64,000 bases of DNA from Takakia lepidozioides. Its lineage: Eukaryota; Streptophyta; Takakiopsida; Takakiales; Takakiaceae. Positions 11,746 through 22,490 of the stretch are shown piece after piece. Position 1 is the stretch's first letter. Each line of letters starts with the position of its first letter. The DNA is taken from the NCBI GenBank assembly GCA_030704615.1, contig CM060731.1:17298001-17362000 (forward strand), given 5' to 3'. The position numbers and the translations under genes are program-made. The notes beneath the pieces were generated by a model, which was not told where the DNA came from, made no database searches, and was given only the letters and a program-made list of their open reading frames with translations.

Positions 11746-14700
11746 AGCCTGGCCGCGTGAGCCCGTGAGCCTGTGAGCCTGGCTAGGCTCACGCCACGTC
11801 AGCAATCATCCACGTGTGCAGGTCCTAATTCCGTGCCCCCCCCCTATTACCGCGGATCAGTTGTCGCCTATGTCCCTTTCATCGCCCCCACATGAATATT
11901 CTTTCCGACCGAGAACAATGGTAGGTTTGTGGATGGTTTAGGATCGAGGACATGATTTTTGAATGAGGAGATCGCCTGCTAGAGAATTGAATATTAACAG
12001 CAAACCCTTTTTTTTGCAAAGTAGTTCATTCATTCCAACCCACAAACATTTTTCAATGCTGGAATCTGAAGACCCACCCCAAGCAATCCCTAACTGTACT
12101 TACGGGAACGCGCGAAGATCTTCAAAAACAGTTTGGGGATGGAAGCAAAACCAAAATACATTTTATTAAGTCTCGGTACTTGAACCTCAAGAACTATTGG
12201 AGGTTTCAGAGGAACTACTTCCAGAGTCTCTGCAGCAATATCATCTATGAACACAGCAGCCCCTCCTTGATGTTTTTTTTCTCCGCGACCCCCATGGAGA
12301 GGCGAATACATTGTTTGTTGGGACACCACCCATGCGCAAGCTTCTGCGTAAACCGGCAAGCGGTAAGCTCTAGGGGGACTCGAGGACATGTAGTATCCTT
12401 GGAAACCGAAAGGTGTCTGCGTATTCGATGACGCCTGCCGAACTCTGGAAAGCAAGAAGAGGAATGGTGGTAGATGTTATCATCCAGAAATAGACAATGT
12501 AAGCAACCATATGTCGAACGGGAATGACACAATGAAATGCAACATATTTTGCACGACTAGAGCCGAACTTACTCACACTCAAAATCGGAGTCCACGTCGA
12601 GATCCTCGTCAGGCGCTTCGGGCTCCTCAAGAAGTCCCTCCATGGATGGGGCAGAAGTAGTGCCCGACTCAAGCTGATGAAGCTCGCTTGAGAAGAGCTC
12701 CATATCAGCCTCCATGCCGAAGAAGTGCTGTCGCGCACCTCACTTCGGTAAGCTCCCCTTCAAGTCATAGTTACTCGCTTTGATGCGCGCGCCTGACTCC
12801 CAACCTGGCCGCCCGGGCCAACTTGGAGCTTCGGCTGCTCACCGGGACATAACGGTCCCCCTTCGCTTCCCACTAAACCCTCCACCTATTTGGGACTAGG
12901 AGAATTCCCTTTGGTAGATGGCAGTCCGGAACAGCTCCCTACTCTTTGGTCGCTTTCCGGCTCGCTCGCTTACTCACTAGTTTTTGGTCACCAATGGGCT
13001 TGCACCGTTCTCGGGGTCACTACTCCCCTTATATATACTTCTGTAGCTGTCCACGGGGGTTTCACAACCAGCCATGCCATTTTATGGCGAACCACCACGA
13101 AAACCCTCGACTCCCGGTGATGAGTCGCGGTGAGTCTTGGCCCACTCACCACGGCCCCTATGGACCGTGATGAGTCCCAAGACTTCCCACGACTCCCACC
13201 ACGAGGTCTCCGCCCCCATGGTGAGTCCTATGCCACCCCCACTAAGTCCGCTAAGCTACCACCCCCCTTGTGGAGCCACCCCCACCGCAACCGGTGTGCG
13301 GGGCTCCACCTAGTGAGCGCCTCCGCTTCCCTGAGTGCCTTGGGCACTCAAGGGTGCTTCAGCCCCCCCCATACCTATCGCTGCCGCTGCCCCCACCACA
13401 GGGGCAGCCCCTCGTGTGTCCCGACCCCCTGCCCTCAAGGCAAAGGGCCGCGAGAAGTGCCTTCCGGCGCTTTTGTACGCATGAAAAGATGCTCCTGCAA
13501 ATCGAAGATGAACGAGAAATCAAAACAGGGCTTCCCTAAGCTCACTGCCCACATTTCAAACACAGTGTTCAGGGCCCCACCTGTTCCCATAGACAAGTCA
13601 ACCACTCGTCCACCGTGACGGCTGCATGTCTCCACCAAAGTCTGCATGAAAGCTGGGGATTTCTCCCGTGCACCTCTCCAAGGGACACAAATCAACCTTA
13701 TCGTGGTTCGACCCGAGTCCACGTAATTGAAGATTACATCATCCTCCACAGGCTTGCAGGTGGGGTCAATGTGAGCTGCAAGGTCCCTCAACTGGAACTC
13801 AGCAATACCAGGAGGAAGAGTGTTCTTACGCATCCTCACCAGGCACAAAGCTTCGAACACCCGAGTCTGTCAACAATCACGAAGAGAGCATGAGGCAAAA
13901 GACAAAACCAACTTTTGACATGTACATCAGAACCACTAAACTTTAATTCAAAGGAACCAACTCACTTTCTGCCCGGGAACTCGCCCTTCGTAAGAGGCAG
14001 AGTGTTGATGCATGTCCAAGTTTTGATGACACGAAACCCGGAAGCTTTCATGTAGCTGAAAAGAGTTCTCCGTGCCGACATGTCCTTTGACTGCATGAGA
14101 AGAAGAGCCCCCAAGTCAGAAAGGAATTTGTTGCTGAATGAGAAGGCCCACTGCCAGTAACGAGAATCCGATTTGTTCCAAGTGGGGGTTGAATTGGAAG
14201 GCAACACATCAGGGACAGGGAAACCGTCAGGAATGTCCAGCACCACAAGGTCAGTCGCGTATGCCTGCTGAACTCCATTCACCCAATCCGGCCTTTTTGT
14301 GACCTACAGCCAAAAAAACAGGAGACAGTGTCACAAGCCCAATCTTGATCCAACAGGAAATCAATCCCATCGACAAGCTAGAACAAGTTGCCAAAACAAA
14401 ATTATTCACACAACAGTTAAGACATATGTGCTTATCTGAGTGAGGAACAAAACAAGCATGTCCCATGATTTCGAGGGCACCCCTTTGAATGTAGACTTCC
14501 TGGATTCCATCATTGCCAGAAAACTTTCATTCACCACCTTACGATGGAACTGGCCCAAAACCCTGGATGGTTGTTCTCTCGCATCGAAAGGCTGCTCCCT
14601 CGACTTTGCTGTTCTCCTATCCCTCCTAGTTGGAGAAGGCTGTCTTTCAGCGACCTCTGACGGGCCCTGTTCCTGCGGAGCTGCACTCTTCCCCTTCCCC

Positions 14701-15169
14701 TTCGGATCCCCGACAATCTTCCCCTTCCGTTTTGGAGTAGCAGATTTCTCAGGCTCTTTTGCAGCCAGAGCAACAATGATTCTGTCCTGAATGTCTTTGT
14801 CAGCCAGTGGGGCAAATGCCGCGGCATTGACGTTAAGGTTTCTCCAAACAACTTAATCGAATGGTGTGTCCTGTTTTGGCAGATCGAGGTACCACCCACA
14901 GTCTCTGAAGTGCGCCCTGCTCCAGTCTCTGGCAATACCAGCCATGTACATTGTCTTGTCATTGGAGGGGTCAGCCCACGAGTAGATGAAGTCTGGGTCA
15001 TCACTAAGGTACTTTCCCGGTATGAGGACATGATACATATACCTGAATGACACACACACCCAAAATCCAGACAGTCAATCGATCTGATCAGGACACAGAT
15101 CACACATCACGAGAAGTGTATTGGCATGCAAGTCAGTAACACTGATAAACCAACGTTTGAAAGCCCGAT

Positions 15170-15934
15170 TCAACATTGCATTGACGCAATGTTGATTCGA
15201 GCTGAAATGGAAAACATCAAATTTGGAGAACTGCACTTTCAACAAGCACGTACGAGAGGGAAAACCCATTATCCTAAAACATCTCATGCACAACATTGGA
15301 ACCCCAATCAACCTTGCGTTGACACAAAGAAGATTGGCGGATACACCTATGATAATGTAGCATTGAAAGAGACAGTGTTTGGCAACGGAATTCAACATTG
15401 CGTCAATGCAAGGTTGTTTTCATTAACAGAGGAAATGGAAAACAGTGATTGAAAAACACCATCCGAATATCTGCTGGTATGGATATTCAACCTTGCGTTG
15501 ACGCAATGTTGAATTCCTCTACTGAAACACCTGTCCAGGGTATTTTTGATAACCTTAACTTTCCTACAATTGTATGGAAATCGGGGTATTTTGGCGGGAT
15601 TAATCTAGCAATCCATACCGTCAAACAACGTTGCGTCAACGCAAGGCTGTTTGATGGTACAGTGTAAGCTCTAAACAACATTTCAAACAGACTCCAAACA
15701 GACTTTAAGTTCATCCTGGCAGCATTGCAAATGGAAACCACCAAAAAAACAACCCAAGAACACATGAAAACCTACACAGCTAGGCCCTTCATCAACCTTG
15801 CGTTGACGCAAGGTTGATTTGCCTGTCAATTTTTGCCCTTTCACATTCAGAATAACGACTTCATTGGATACCCCAGGTACATGAAAGTGAAACCAAAACA
15901 AAGGGATACAAGCTTGCATTAACGCAATGTTGCT
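15170..15934. repeat. Palindrome family 2, cluster of seven in a copy C intron
   Basis: Copies lie at about 15170-15195, 15307-15330 (half degenerate), 15391-15415, 15485-15514, 15621-15654, 15791-15818 and 15911-15934. The best one (15791-15818) has 12-bp arms ATCAACCTTGCG and CGCAAGGTTGAT around the 4-nt spacer TTGA; others have the spacer as TCAA or TTAA. Sequence between copies is unrelated and 75-140 bp long. This is not a tandem repeat but a dispersed short hairpin confined to the intron between the 16288-16075 and 15041-14440 exons. Confidence 0.88.
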
Positions 15935-17812
15935 CGGCTGCACGTCCAGAGCCTTCAGAGCTCCCTGAAAACCTCCGAATTCGCAGTTCTATATGGAAAA
16001 AACGAAACAAGAATACAGAAATATACACTTCAAGTACCAGAATTGTTTCTTGGAGGTCACACCTATATAACACTCGTTTCATCGCTTGCTCGCTGTTGTA
16101 CTGGTTTTTGAATTCGTAGGACCTGGAGATTCCTTTTTCTCTCTCAAACTCCCTGAAAAAATAGTTGTTCCAGACAACGAGCTTCCATCTCCTGATATAG
16201 GCCTCCAGTGTGATCCGGGGGCAAGACATCTGGATTTTGTAGTCTGCCATTTGACTCCCCAAGTGCAGCCACCGCTCGTTTTTCCAACTGCAGCAAGAAA
16301 GATCATAAGAATTGTGGAGAGAGCACGGAGCAGCACAAGCATTTGAAAATGGTTTTGTGAAAACTTTACCTGGCTCCAGAAGGTTGCTTTGTGTAGCCAC
16401 TGGTCGAATGTGTGGTTGCTAACAACTTTTATTGCTTGTGTCTTGGAGTCCCTCTCAGGAGATGGGAACATGTTGGTGTTTCTCACAAGTGGATCGGAAT
16501 TCCAGATCTCCAACCACCTGATTTTGGTTGCATTGTCCACCATTGAAATGGAAAGGCGATGCAGTTTCTCTTGGGTCATCTCTGGCTTTGAGCCATACTT
16601 GTCATAATGTGCTTTCACCTGTTCCAGAAATTCTGTGCCAAGACTTGGATCTGCTATGCGGATTTGTTTGTCGAACGCACTCATGAGGTTCTTCCTTTGA
16701 TTGTTCATCTCAAATTTCATTATGTCCTCAAGCCCAGTAGCAAACCTTTGCTCTTCTGTGTGGGAAGCATAGTACTCTGCTTTCGCCTTCAAACCAATTT
16801 CTGCTATTTCTTGCTGCATACATTACATGGAGAAAGAATCAAACACTACCGTTTCTTGATAAAATTTGCAGTAACAACAATCAAACAGATATCAAGAAGT
16901 ATACCGTGTACATGTAGTCAAGAAAAGCCTCCCTTGTCAGGCTGTACCATGTGCTTGTCTTCTTTTCAGCACACCTCTTCATCTGCTGAGGACTGAGCAC
17001 GTTCGTGAATGGCTCCAGTGGCATCAGTCCTATCTTCTGGATACGGAATAGAGCGTGGCAGAGATTTGTCGTCACATGGTAGGTTTCATTGGACCTGGAA
17101 AAACCTTCAACTCATAAGATGATTTCTAATTGTGCAAACGCAGATCGGAACGGGAACAATGTTGGTAACTTACTTGTTTATGTCGTGCATGGCTGTCAAG
17201 AGCTGCGTGACACGTACTTTGTGATCGAGTACCATGGAAACCACGCTCCAATGCCATTCGATCTCGTCCGAGTGTAAGCTTGAAACGTAATCCATCCAGG
17301 CAAGCAGTCTATGGTTCCCATCCCAGACAAAAAACATCTTTCCCATAAATGCTTTTGTGGATTGGACAGCTTGAACTCAAACTCCCTGTTTACATCCCGC
17401 CAGCATGCATCCCAACTTTGCTCTATCTCCTCTGTTACATGACACTCCTCTCCTTTCGTGTTCACAATGGATACATAGAACACAGCAGATCCCTTGACAT
17501 AGCCGTGAACAAAATCGTTCTTCAACTTCGTGATGTCATTCCTCAATGCGGGTCGAACTGCGGGCATGGAGATCATCCTGCATAGTGGGATAACTAGGTT
17601 TCCGCCGGGAACCTCCATCGACAGAATCACCTTTGAGGAGTTCACTTTCTGCCCACCCATAACCTCCTCGGCCTTGTCTTCATAGTGTCCCTCAAATGAC
17701 TCCTCCTCACCATTACTTTCTGCCACTTCCGCATCTCCCCCCACAGATTTCTTTTTTCTTTTCCTCTGCACAGAATGAATATCCCTGTGAGTGACAGATT
17801 GAGCTCCCATGG

Positions 17813-18390
17813 ATCTACCTTGCGTTGACGCAAGGTTGATTGATGGGGATGCAGCTTAGTCTGAAATGCATACCGCAACAGTCCATTGAACCAACTAAAT
17901 GCTTTGCGTTGATGCAGGGTTCTTTCGGTGGCTTCAGATAATCGACTTTCCCTACTTTGCGTTTCCTGGTGCGATACTTCAGATGCAGAGAGTGGCATCA
18001 GAATCAGCCTCGCGTCAACGCAAGGTTGATTCGAGTGCTGAATTTGCTTCATGTCACCTTCATAAACAAACGCTTTGGAGGTCGACATCAACCTTGCGTT
18101 GACGCAAGGTTGCTGTGGAGCTCTCAGATTGGTGTTCAACAAACAAAAAAATCACATGGAAAGGCACATTGCAACTTATGGTTTCTTCTTGGCACTGTAT
18201 GATGCACCGGGAGCATTCAATAGTTCCATGGCTGCCAGGCGTTTAGGGTTTGTGGGATTGAACATAAAAGGCACACGAATCAACCTCGCGTCAACGCAAG
18301 GTTGATTCGATCTGCACTCGTTTCTTGCCTAGAACATACACTGTGGAGGTCGACATCAACCTTGCGTTGACGCAAAGTTGATGTCGACCT
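17813..18390. repeat. Palindrome family 2, second cluster of six in a copy C intron
   Basis: Copies lie at about 17813-17840, 17902-17920 (degenerate), 18001-18032, 18086-18112, 18277-18308 and 18347-18390. The last is the longest: arms of 20 bp, AGGTCGACATCAACCTTGCG on the left and its near-perfect complement on the right (one mismatch), around TTGA. This cluster occupies the intron between copy C exon 1 (ends 18444) and the exon starting near 17810. Confidence 0.88.
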
Positions 18391-18898
18391 CTCTGATGAG
18401 CATGGAACAGACAAAAAAAAGGATAAAGAGGGTGGATAGTCACCTCCGGTTTCTTCTTTGCACTTGATGATGCTCCTGAGGCATTCAACTTTTCCATGGG
18501 GTCTGGAGGCAGCATACTTCCAAGGAGGTCCCGGTGGTGCGAAACAACGGCAGACGGTATGGTCTCTGTGTCCATCTCTCCTCCCTGCTCTCTCAAGACC
18601 TGGTTCTCCACTCGCAGTGCTTCCTCTCAAGCCCAACTGACTTCCTCGTCCCCCCCCCTTCAATTGGAGGTTGCTCTTCGGTCGCCTCCGGGATCACTTG
18701 GAGACCTTCCTCTCCAAACAGTGGTTGCAGAATCGGGTTTTGGCGTTCGTCCTCATCTCCGCCGGAGGTTTCCTCTCCCATTATAAGTTCCCGTCTCGCC
18801 TTCCTCATCCTCTCCTTAGCGCGTACCCTTTGCTTGTTTGATGTGAAGTAAAGTGTTCTTTGACGTTTTCTTCTCCCTCGGGATATGGTCACTGTCTC

Positions 18899-20877
18899 GG
18901 GGGCTGCTATTTCATGAGCGGCATGAGCATGAGCGGAAAAAAAAAAGCATGAGCGGGCCGAATTGTGTCCACGGAAATAGGGTTAGGAGGCACGGAAATA
19001 GGGTCATGTGGACTTGTCATAGCAATGAAATGCAACATTTTATTGCAAATTTGGTGGCAAGCCACGTGTATACAAATGTGTCCTAACTGTCATAGCAGGA
19101 ATGGGAACTACTCTCCTACACCTTCCGAGGAACTTGGCCCTCCTTCTTCCTCATCCCCCTCATCCCCCCCATCCTCCGAGCTCTGTGATGCATCGGTTGC
19201 AGTATGCCTCTCAAAAATGCCGTCCTCTCCTTGGGGGACTGTCCACCTCACCTCCTGGGAATCTTCTGCCTCTTCTCCCCCACTTTCCTCAACAGAATCC
19301 AAGACAAATCTACGAGCCCGACGGGCTCTAATAGCTGCTGCCTCCTCCCTCATCTTCATTTTCTTGAGGCTTGCCTTGTCTAAAATCTGCTGTACACGAC
19401 TAGGTTCGGAACACCTCCTAATGGACACCGAAGCAAGCCGGGCAGCATAAGTAAGAAGGATGTAGTCCCTTTCTGGACTAGGCATGAAATTCCCCCTGGC
19501 AAAAAAAGGCACGTTCCTCCTGCCGTACTTGGCATCCTACAGTAAGAACAAATCCACTTCAAGAATGTCAATACCAGCAGAAGCAGAAAGGGTTTTCAAT
19601 GAAATAAGAGAGCGAAGGGAGGTGCCTCACAAAATCTGGAGGCAACTTACAATGCGACCACTCACTCGTACACCGGGGGCTGCTCGGCCTCGATCCCAAC
19701 TTGTTCCTCCCCCTGCTCCTTCTCGGATTTTTCCTCATCCTCCGAGGATGCCTCTTCCTCTTTCGGCAGACGTTCAGCCGCTGCAAGTTCCGAGTTGTGC
19801 AGGGCAGTATCTGGCTCGAAGGCGAACACATGCCTGTCGGACAACGTCCCTGCCCACATTGAAGCACCTGAGGAACAAAGCGGGCGGTTAATAGCTTGCG
19901 GCATGCAATTGCAATCGGGCCAGGGGACAAACTGAGCACGTGAAGGCTTACCCGTGCCGCATGTGAGGTCCAGAATCCGCCCTTGGACATCCGAGCACGT
20001 CTCCATGAGGGTTTGGATGAAAGCAGGGCTCCGGGTTCGGCTGTACCGCCACGGTTTGCCTGTCTTTGTGTCCTTCGGCATACTGGAGTGGGGCACATAG
20101 TTGTAGAGGACATCGTAGGTAACAGGGTCCACAGCGGCATCAACAAGACGACCGTCGTTGCGGAATTTGAACGTAGACCCTCTCTTCACAAAGCAATATG
20201 CCTCAAACACCAATGTCTGCACATCCAACAAAAGAGGGATCAACTCCGGGATTTTGTTTAGATACACCACAATATGAGGTGAATGCAATAGATTGATAAC
20301 TTACACTTTGGCCCTCTGTTCGCAACCCCTGTGTATTGATGCAGAACCATTTTCTGAGGAGGACCGGGGTGACACTTTTCGATGTCCACCTTGCCACCGC
20401 ATTCTCTGTGGTCTTCCCTCTTGTGGCAAGGACAACCACACATCCACCGTCATCCAGAAGCATCCCCGCCAGCCCAAACCCGGCTTTCCAATAGACCTCA
20501 GTAAACCTGTTCCAGGTGGGCACACCATTTAGGCCCTCCAGCAGCTCCCCATCTGGAATGTCGAGGATAATCATGTCGCAAACTCTCTCCACCTCAACCC
20601 CCCCCCCCCCGAGTGCTCTTGCAATCCGTGCTCACAGCCGTGAAGAATTCCATCATGGCTTCAAAACCAGGGGTGTCTTTAGGCTCTGTACCGGCAGCCC
20701 TCTTCTTGGCTTTCCCCTTCTGCTCCGCCAAAGACTTGCTGTGTGTCACCTTCTTCGCCCTGGCAGCAAGAGCGTCAAGGAAGCTCTCATTGACGCATTG
20801 GATGATGGTTGGAGGTTCTAGCTTTGGCCTGTGCGTAAACGTCACCGCCGAATACCGCCGTGTAGGCTCGCCCTTGT
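18899..20877 (-). pseudogene. Copy B: 5'-truncated methyltransferase-like gene, right arm of the 2-kb inverted repeat
   Basis: Copy B begins abruptly near 20877 within the region matching copy A 7696, so the N-terminal half of the protein is absent. Exons are at about 20877-20425 (VCDMIILDIPDGELL, motif IV position), 20330-19965 (FEAYCFVKRG, SPAFIQTLMETC, ILDLTCGTG), about 19870-19690 (ASMWAGTLSDRHVFAFEPD, then an acidic Glu/Ser tract) and 19548-19108 (SPERDYILLTYAARLASV, ending in an acidic tail). Copy B keeps frames that copy A has lost, for example EPKDTPGFEAMMEFF. A poly(A) signal (AATAAA on the minus strand) is at 19044-19039. Family palindromes at 20896-21009 sit directly upstream of the truncation. 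Copy C starts immediately downstream at 18890, so B and C are head-to-tail. No complete product is expected. Confidence 0.6.
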
Positions 20878-20895
20878 GTTGATATGAAGTTCTCC

Positions 20896-21009
20896 GAATC
20901 AACCTCGTGTTGACACGATGTTGATTTTAGTTCCAGGAAAACAACCTCGTGTTAACACAACGTTCATTTCAGTTCTAGGAAATGAAGCTCATGTTAACAG
21001 AAGGTTGAA
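20896..21009. repeat. Palindrome family 2, third cluster of three diverged copies
   Basis: Copies at 20896-20927, 20941-20966 and 20985-21009 have a changed centre (TCGTGTTGACACGA, TCGTGTTAACACAA and CATGTTAACAG). Compared with the other clusters, the inner GCG/CGC pair has become GTG/CAC. They lie between the truncation point of copy B and the right end of the 9.4-kb insertion. Confidence 0.75.
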
Positions 21010-21194
21010 CTCCAGGAAAGCCCGAAACCCTTCATCCGTTTCACCTTCATGTGGTGATATCAGCAGTTGGGGGCCCCATGGTTATAGGCCCACCTTCTTT
21101 GTGGTGATGTGGCATGACCTGGACCAGGCTCATGCCATATCAGCATCAGCGCCACGTCAGCTGCATGAGCGTAGGCTCACGCCACGTCAGTCAG

Positions 21195-21912
21195 GGATGA
21201 CTCCTCAGAAAAACAGTCATTCATAAAAAATGGTATTAAGAAATACAGAGATTTTTGGACCAAAAGAATGTTGCTTGACGATCATTACCGGGGTGTGATT
21301 GTACAATATGACCAATACTGGGGAAATATTCTTGCCGAACTTGATAAGCCAATGCAGGACATTCCGGATCGTATTCAGCTTCTTGAGGGATTTTGGCCGA
21401 AAACAAATTGGTCCTCAAACCATCGGAGGGATGGCATCTAGCCACAAATACTGGAAGATATGGAAGATGAGGATGAAGTTCCAGAACCTTACTGTGGCCC
21501 TAGGTGTGAGCGTCCAAGGATACCCTTGAATCCGTTCAAGGATATTGAGCAAGGGTTTTTTGTGTTCGTTCGCCCTCATGACCCAACAACGTGCCCGGTC
21601 TGGATGGGAATGGCAATTTCAGATGTCATCCGAGAAAGGGAAGATCCTAATTTTAAGAAAGTGAAGGTGGAGTGGTGGAGACCGAAGAAATGAGGTAACC
21701 CCTCAGACTTTGAGAGGTACAGGGACTGTTGGTCAAAAGTTTGGGAGTACAACCCGTCAGATCCTGCTCAATGGATCCACGTGAACAATGTCGTGTGGAC
21801 AATGCCGCCACGAAAAAATACGACAAGAAATAGCACCAAGAGAATTACAGCGGTGGAAGCAGTGAAGGCGCGCGCGAATTTGGAGGTTGCTAACCTTCAG
21901 CCAGATACCTGA
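21195..21912 (+). pseudogene. DUF7869-type transposon gene, 3' part
   Basis: This is the continuation of the gene interrupted at 11745. It reads SFIKNGIKKYRDFWTKRMLL, then YDQYWGNILAELDKPMQD, a stop near 21439, then an open frame 21460-21693 with EPYCGPRCERPRIPLNPF and FFVFVRPHDPTTCPVWMGMA. After another stop it continues RYRDCWSKVWEYNPSDPAQW and ends at TGA 21910-21912. A cysteine-containing segment followed by a region rich in aromatic residues is usual for the C-terminal part of these transposon proteins. The two stops confirm that it is non-functional. Confidence 0.5.
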
Positions 21913-22309
21913 AGGTTTCCTTCTTGCGAACCACTTTCCATCCATGGACTAAATGTTGAGGTCATTTTCGGTTTTTCATTTTAAGATATAAAAATTTCTT
22001 TACGCTTCTTTCCCTTCGTGTTTGCATTGGGTTCTTTCCTATCTTTTTTTTTCTGTCGCACTGAACCTCGAGTGGGCAGTGGACGTTCATCTATTTTCTT
22101 TCTGCCGTGTTGGACTCTGCACTACTGTACATTCTGTTCATCTACATATATTCGTGACATGGGGGATTCTGGCTTACAAAACAGACAATGCACCAAAAAA
22201 ATAAAATGCTGGCACAACCCCTGGATTCTTTCTTTTCCAATCCGGTCTAAATGTTTTTTTGCAATGTCTCGTTCTAGTGAGTGCGAGTCTTCCATATTTG
22301 TTTGTCCAT

Positions 22310-22490
22310 TTATACCTTTACCATCACCTCTAAATCCTTACCCTTCGTTTTACCCTTCCCTTAACCCTTCCATAGGCTTAAGCCGGACACTTAGTACCCT
22401 AAACCATTACTCTTACCATATACCAAAAACCTTTGTGTACTCCCATAAATCCAAACCCTAAACCCTTACCCTGGCCTTAATCTTACACTT
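22310..22490. repeat. Degenerate telomere-like motifs in an otherwise gene-free stretch (21.95-23.95 kb)
   Basis: A cluster of CCCTAA-like words includes AAACCCTAAACCCTTACCCT at about 22452-22471, with looser TACCCTT and AACCCTT repeats over 150 bp before it. They resemble an eroded interstitial plant telomere repeat (CCCTAAA), but perfect tandem units are too few to be sure. The rest of 21.95-23.95 kb is AT-rich. It contains a small tandem TATGGTCTGCT duplication near 23018-23040 and no recognisable gene. Confidence 0.45.

Larger units (their letters stand above)
12090..18892 (-). pseudogene. Copy C: ParB-like plus methyltransferase-like multi-exon gene
   Basis: About eleven exons read leftward. 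Exon 1 (about 18890-18444) has a basic start (RGRRKRQRTLYF), an acidic tract and a coiled segment. About 17810-17390 carries a Lys-rich then acidic region. About 17390-17174 encodes AFMGKMFFVWDGNHRLLAWM, resembling the ParB/Srx-like DGxHR nucleotide-binding motif. Further exons are 17094-16905, 16813-16370 and about 16288-16075. About 15041-14440 includes HFRDCGWYLDLP and a Lys-rich linker. About 14303-13963 has LVVLDIPDGFPV at the motif IV position. About 13871-13581 has SPAFMQTLVETC and VVDLSMGTG (motif I). Last come about 12728-12590 and 12455-12090. An in-frame TAA near 14858 and a frame change at a C run near 18651 suggest decay or sequence error, so I list it as a pseudogene. No start ATG is certain. 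Its role is unknown; DNA binding or modification is an inference. Confidence 0.55.
11746..21190. mobile_element. 9.4-kb block inserted in the DUF7869-type pseudogene
   Basis: The interrupted protein stops at WKSNPEGNAC (11745) and resumes with SFIKNGIKKYRDFW at about 21220, both on the plus strand, so the block between is a later insertion. Its two ends carry the same 18-bp motif in direct orientation, AGGCTCACGCCACGTCAG, at 11785-11802 and 21173-21190. They also carry several GTGAGCC/GGCTCAC elements (for example a hairpin at 11774-11793). Inside, all on the minus strand, are the 3' half of copy B and all of copy C. I could not define a clean target-site duplication or conventional terminal inverted repeats, so the exact ends and the transposition mechanism are unresolved. 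Confidence 0.55.

Noticed and set aside
13130-13618. Proline-rich 162-codon plus-strand frame
   Set aside because: It is C-rich low-complexity sequence in a large intron of copy C, without domains, and its 3' end overlaps the true minus-strand exon.
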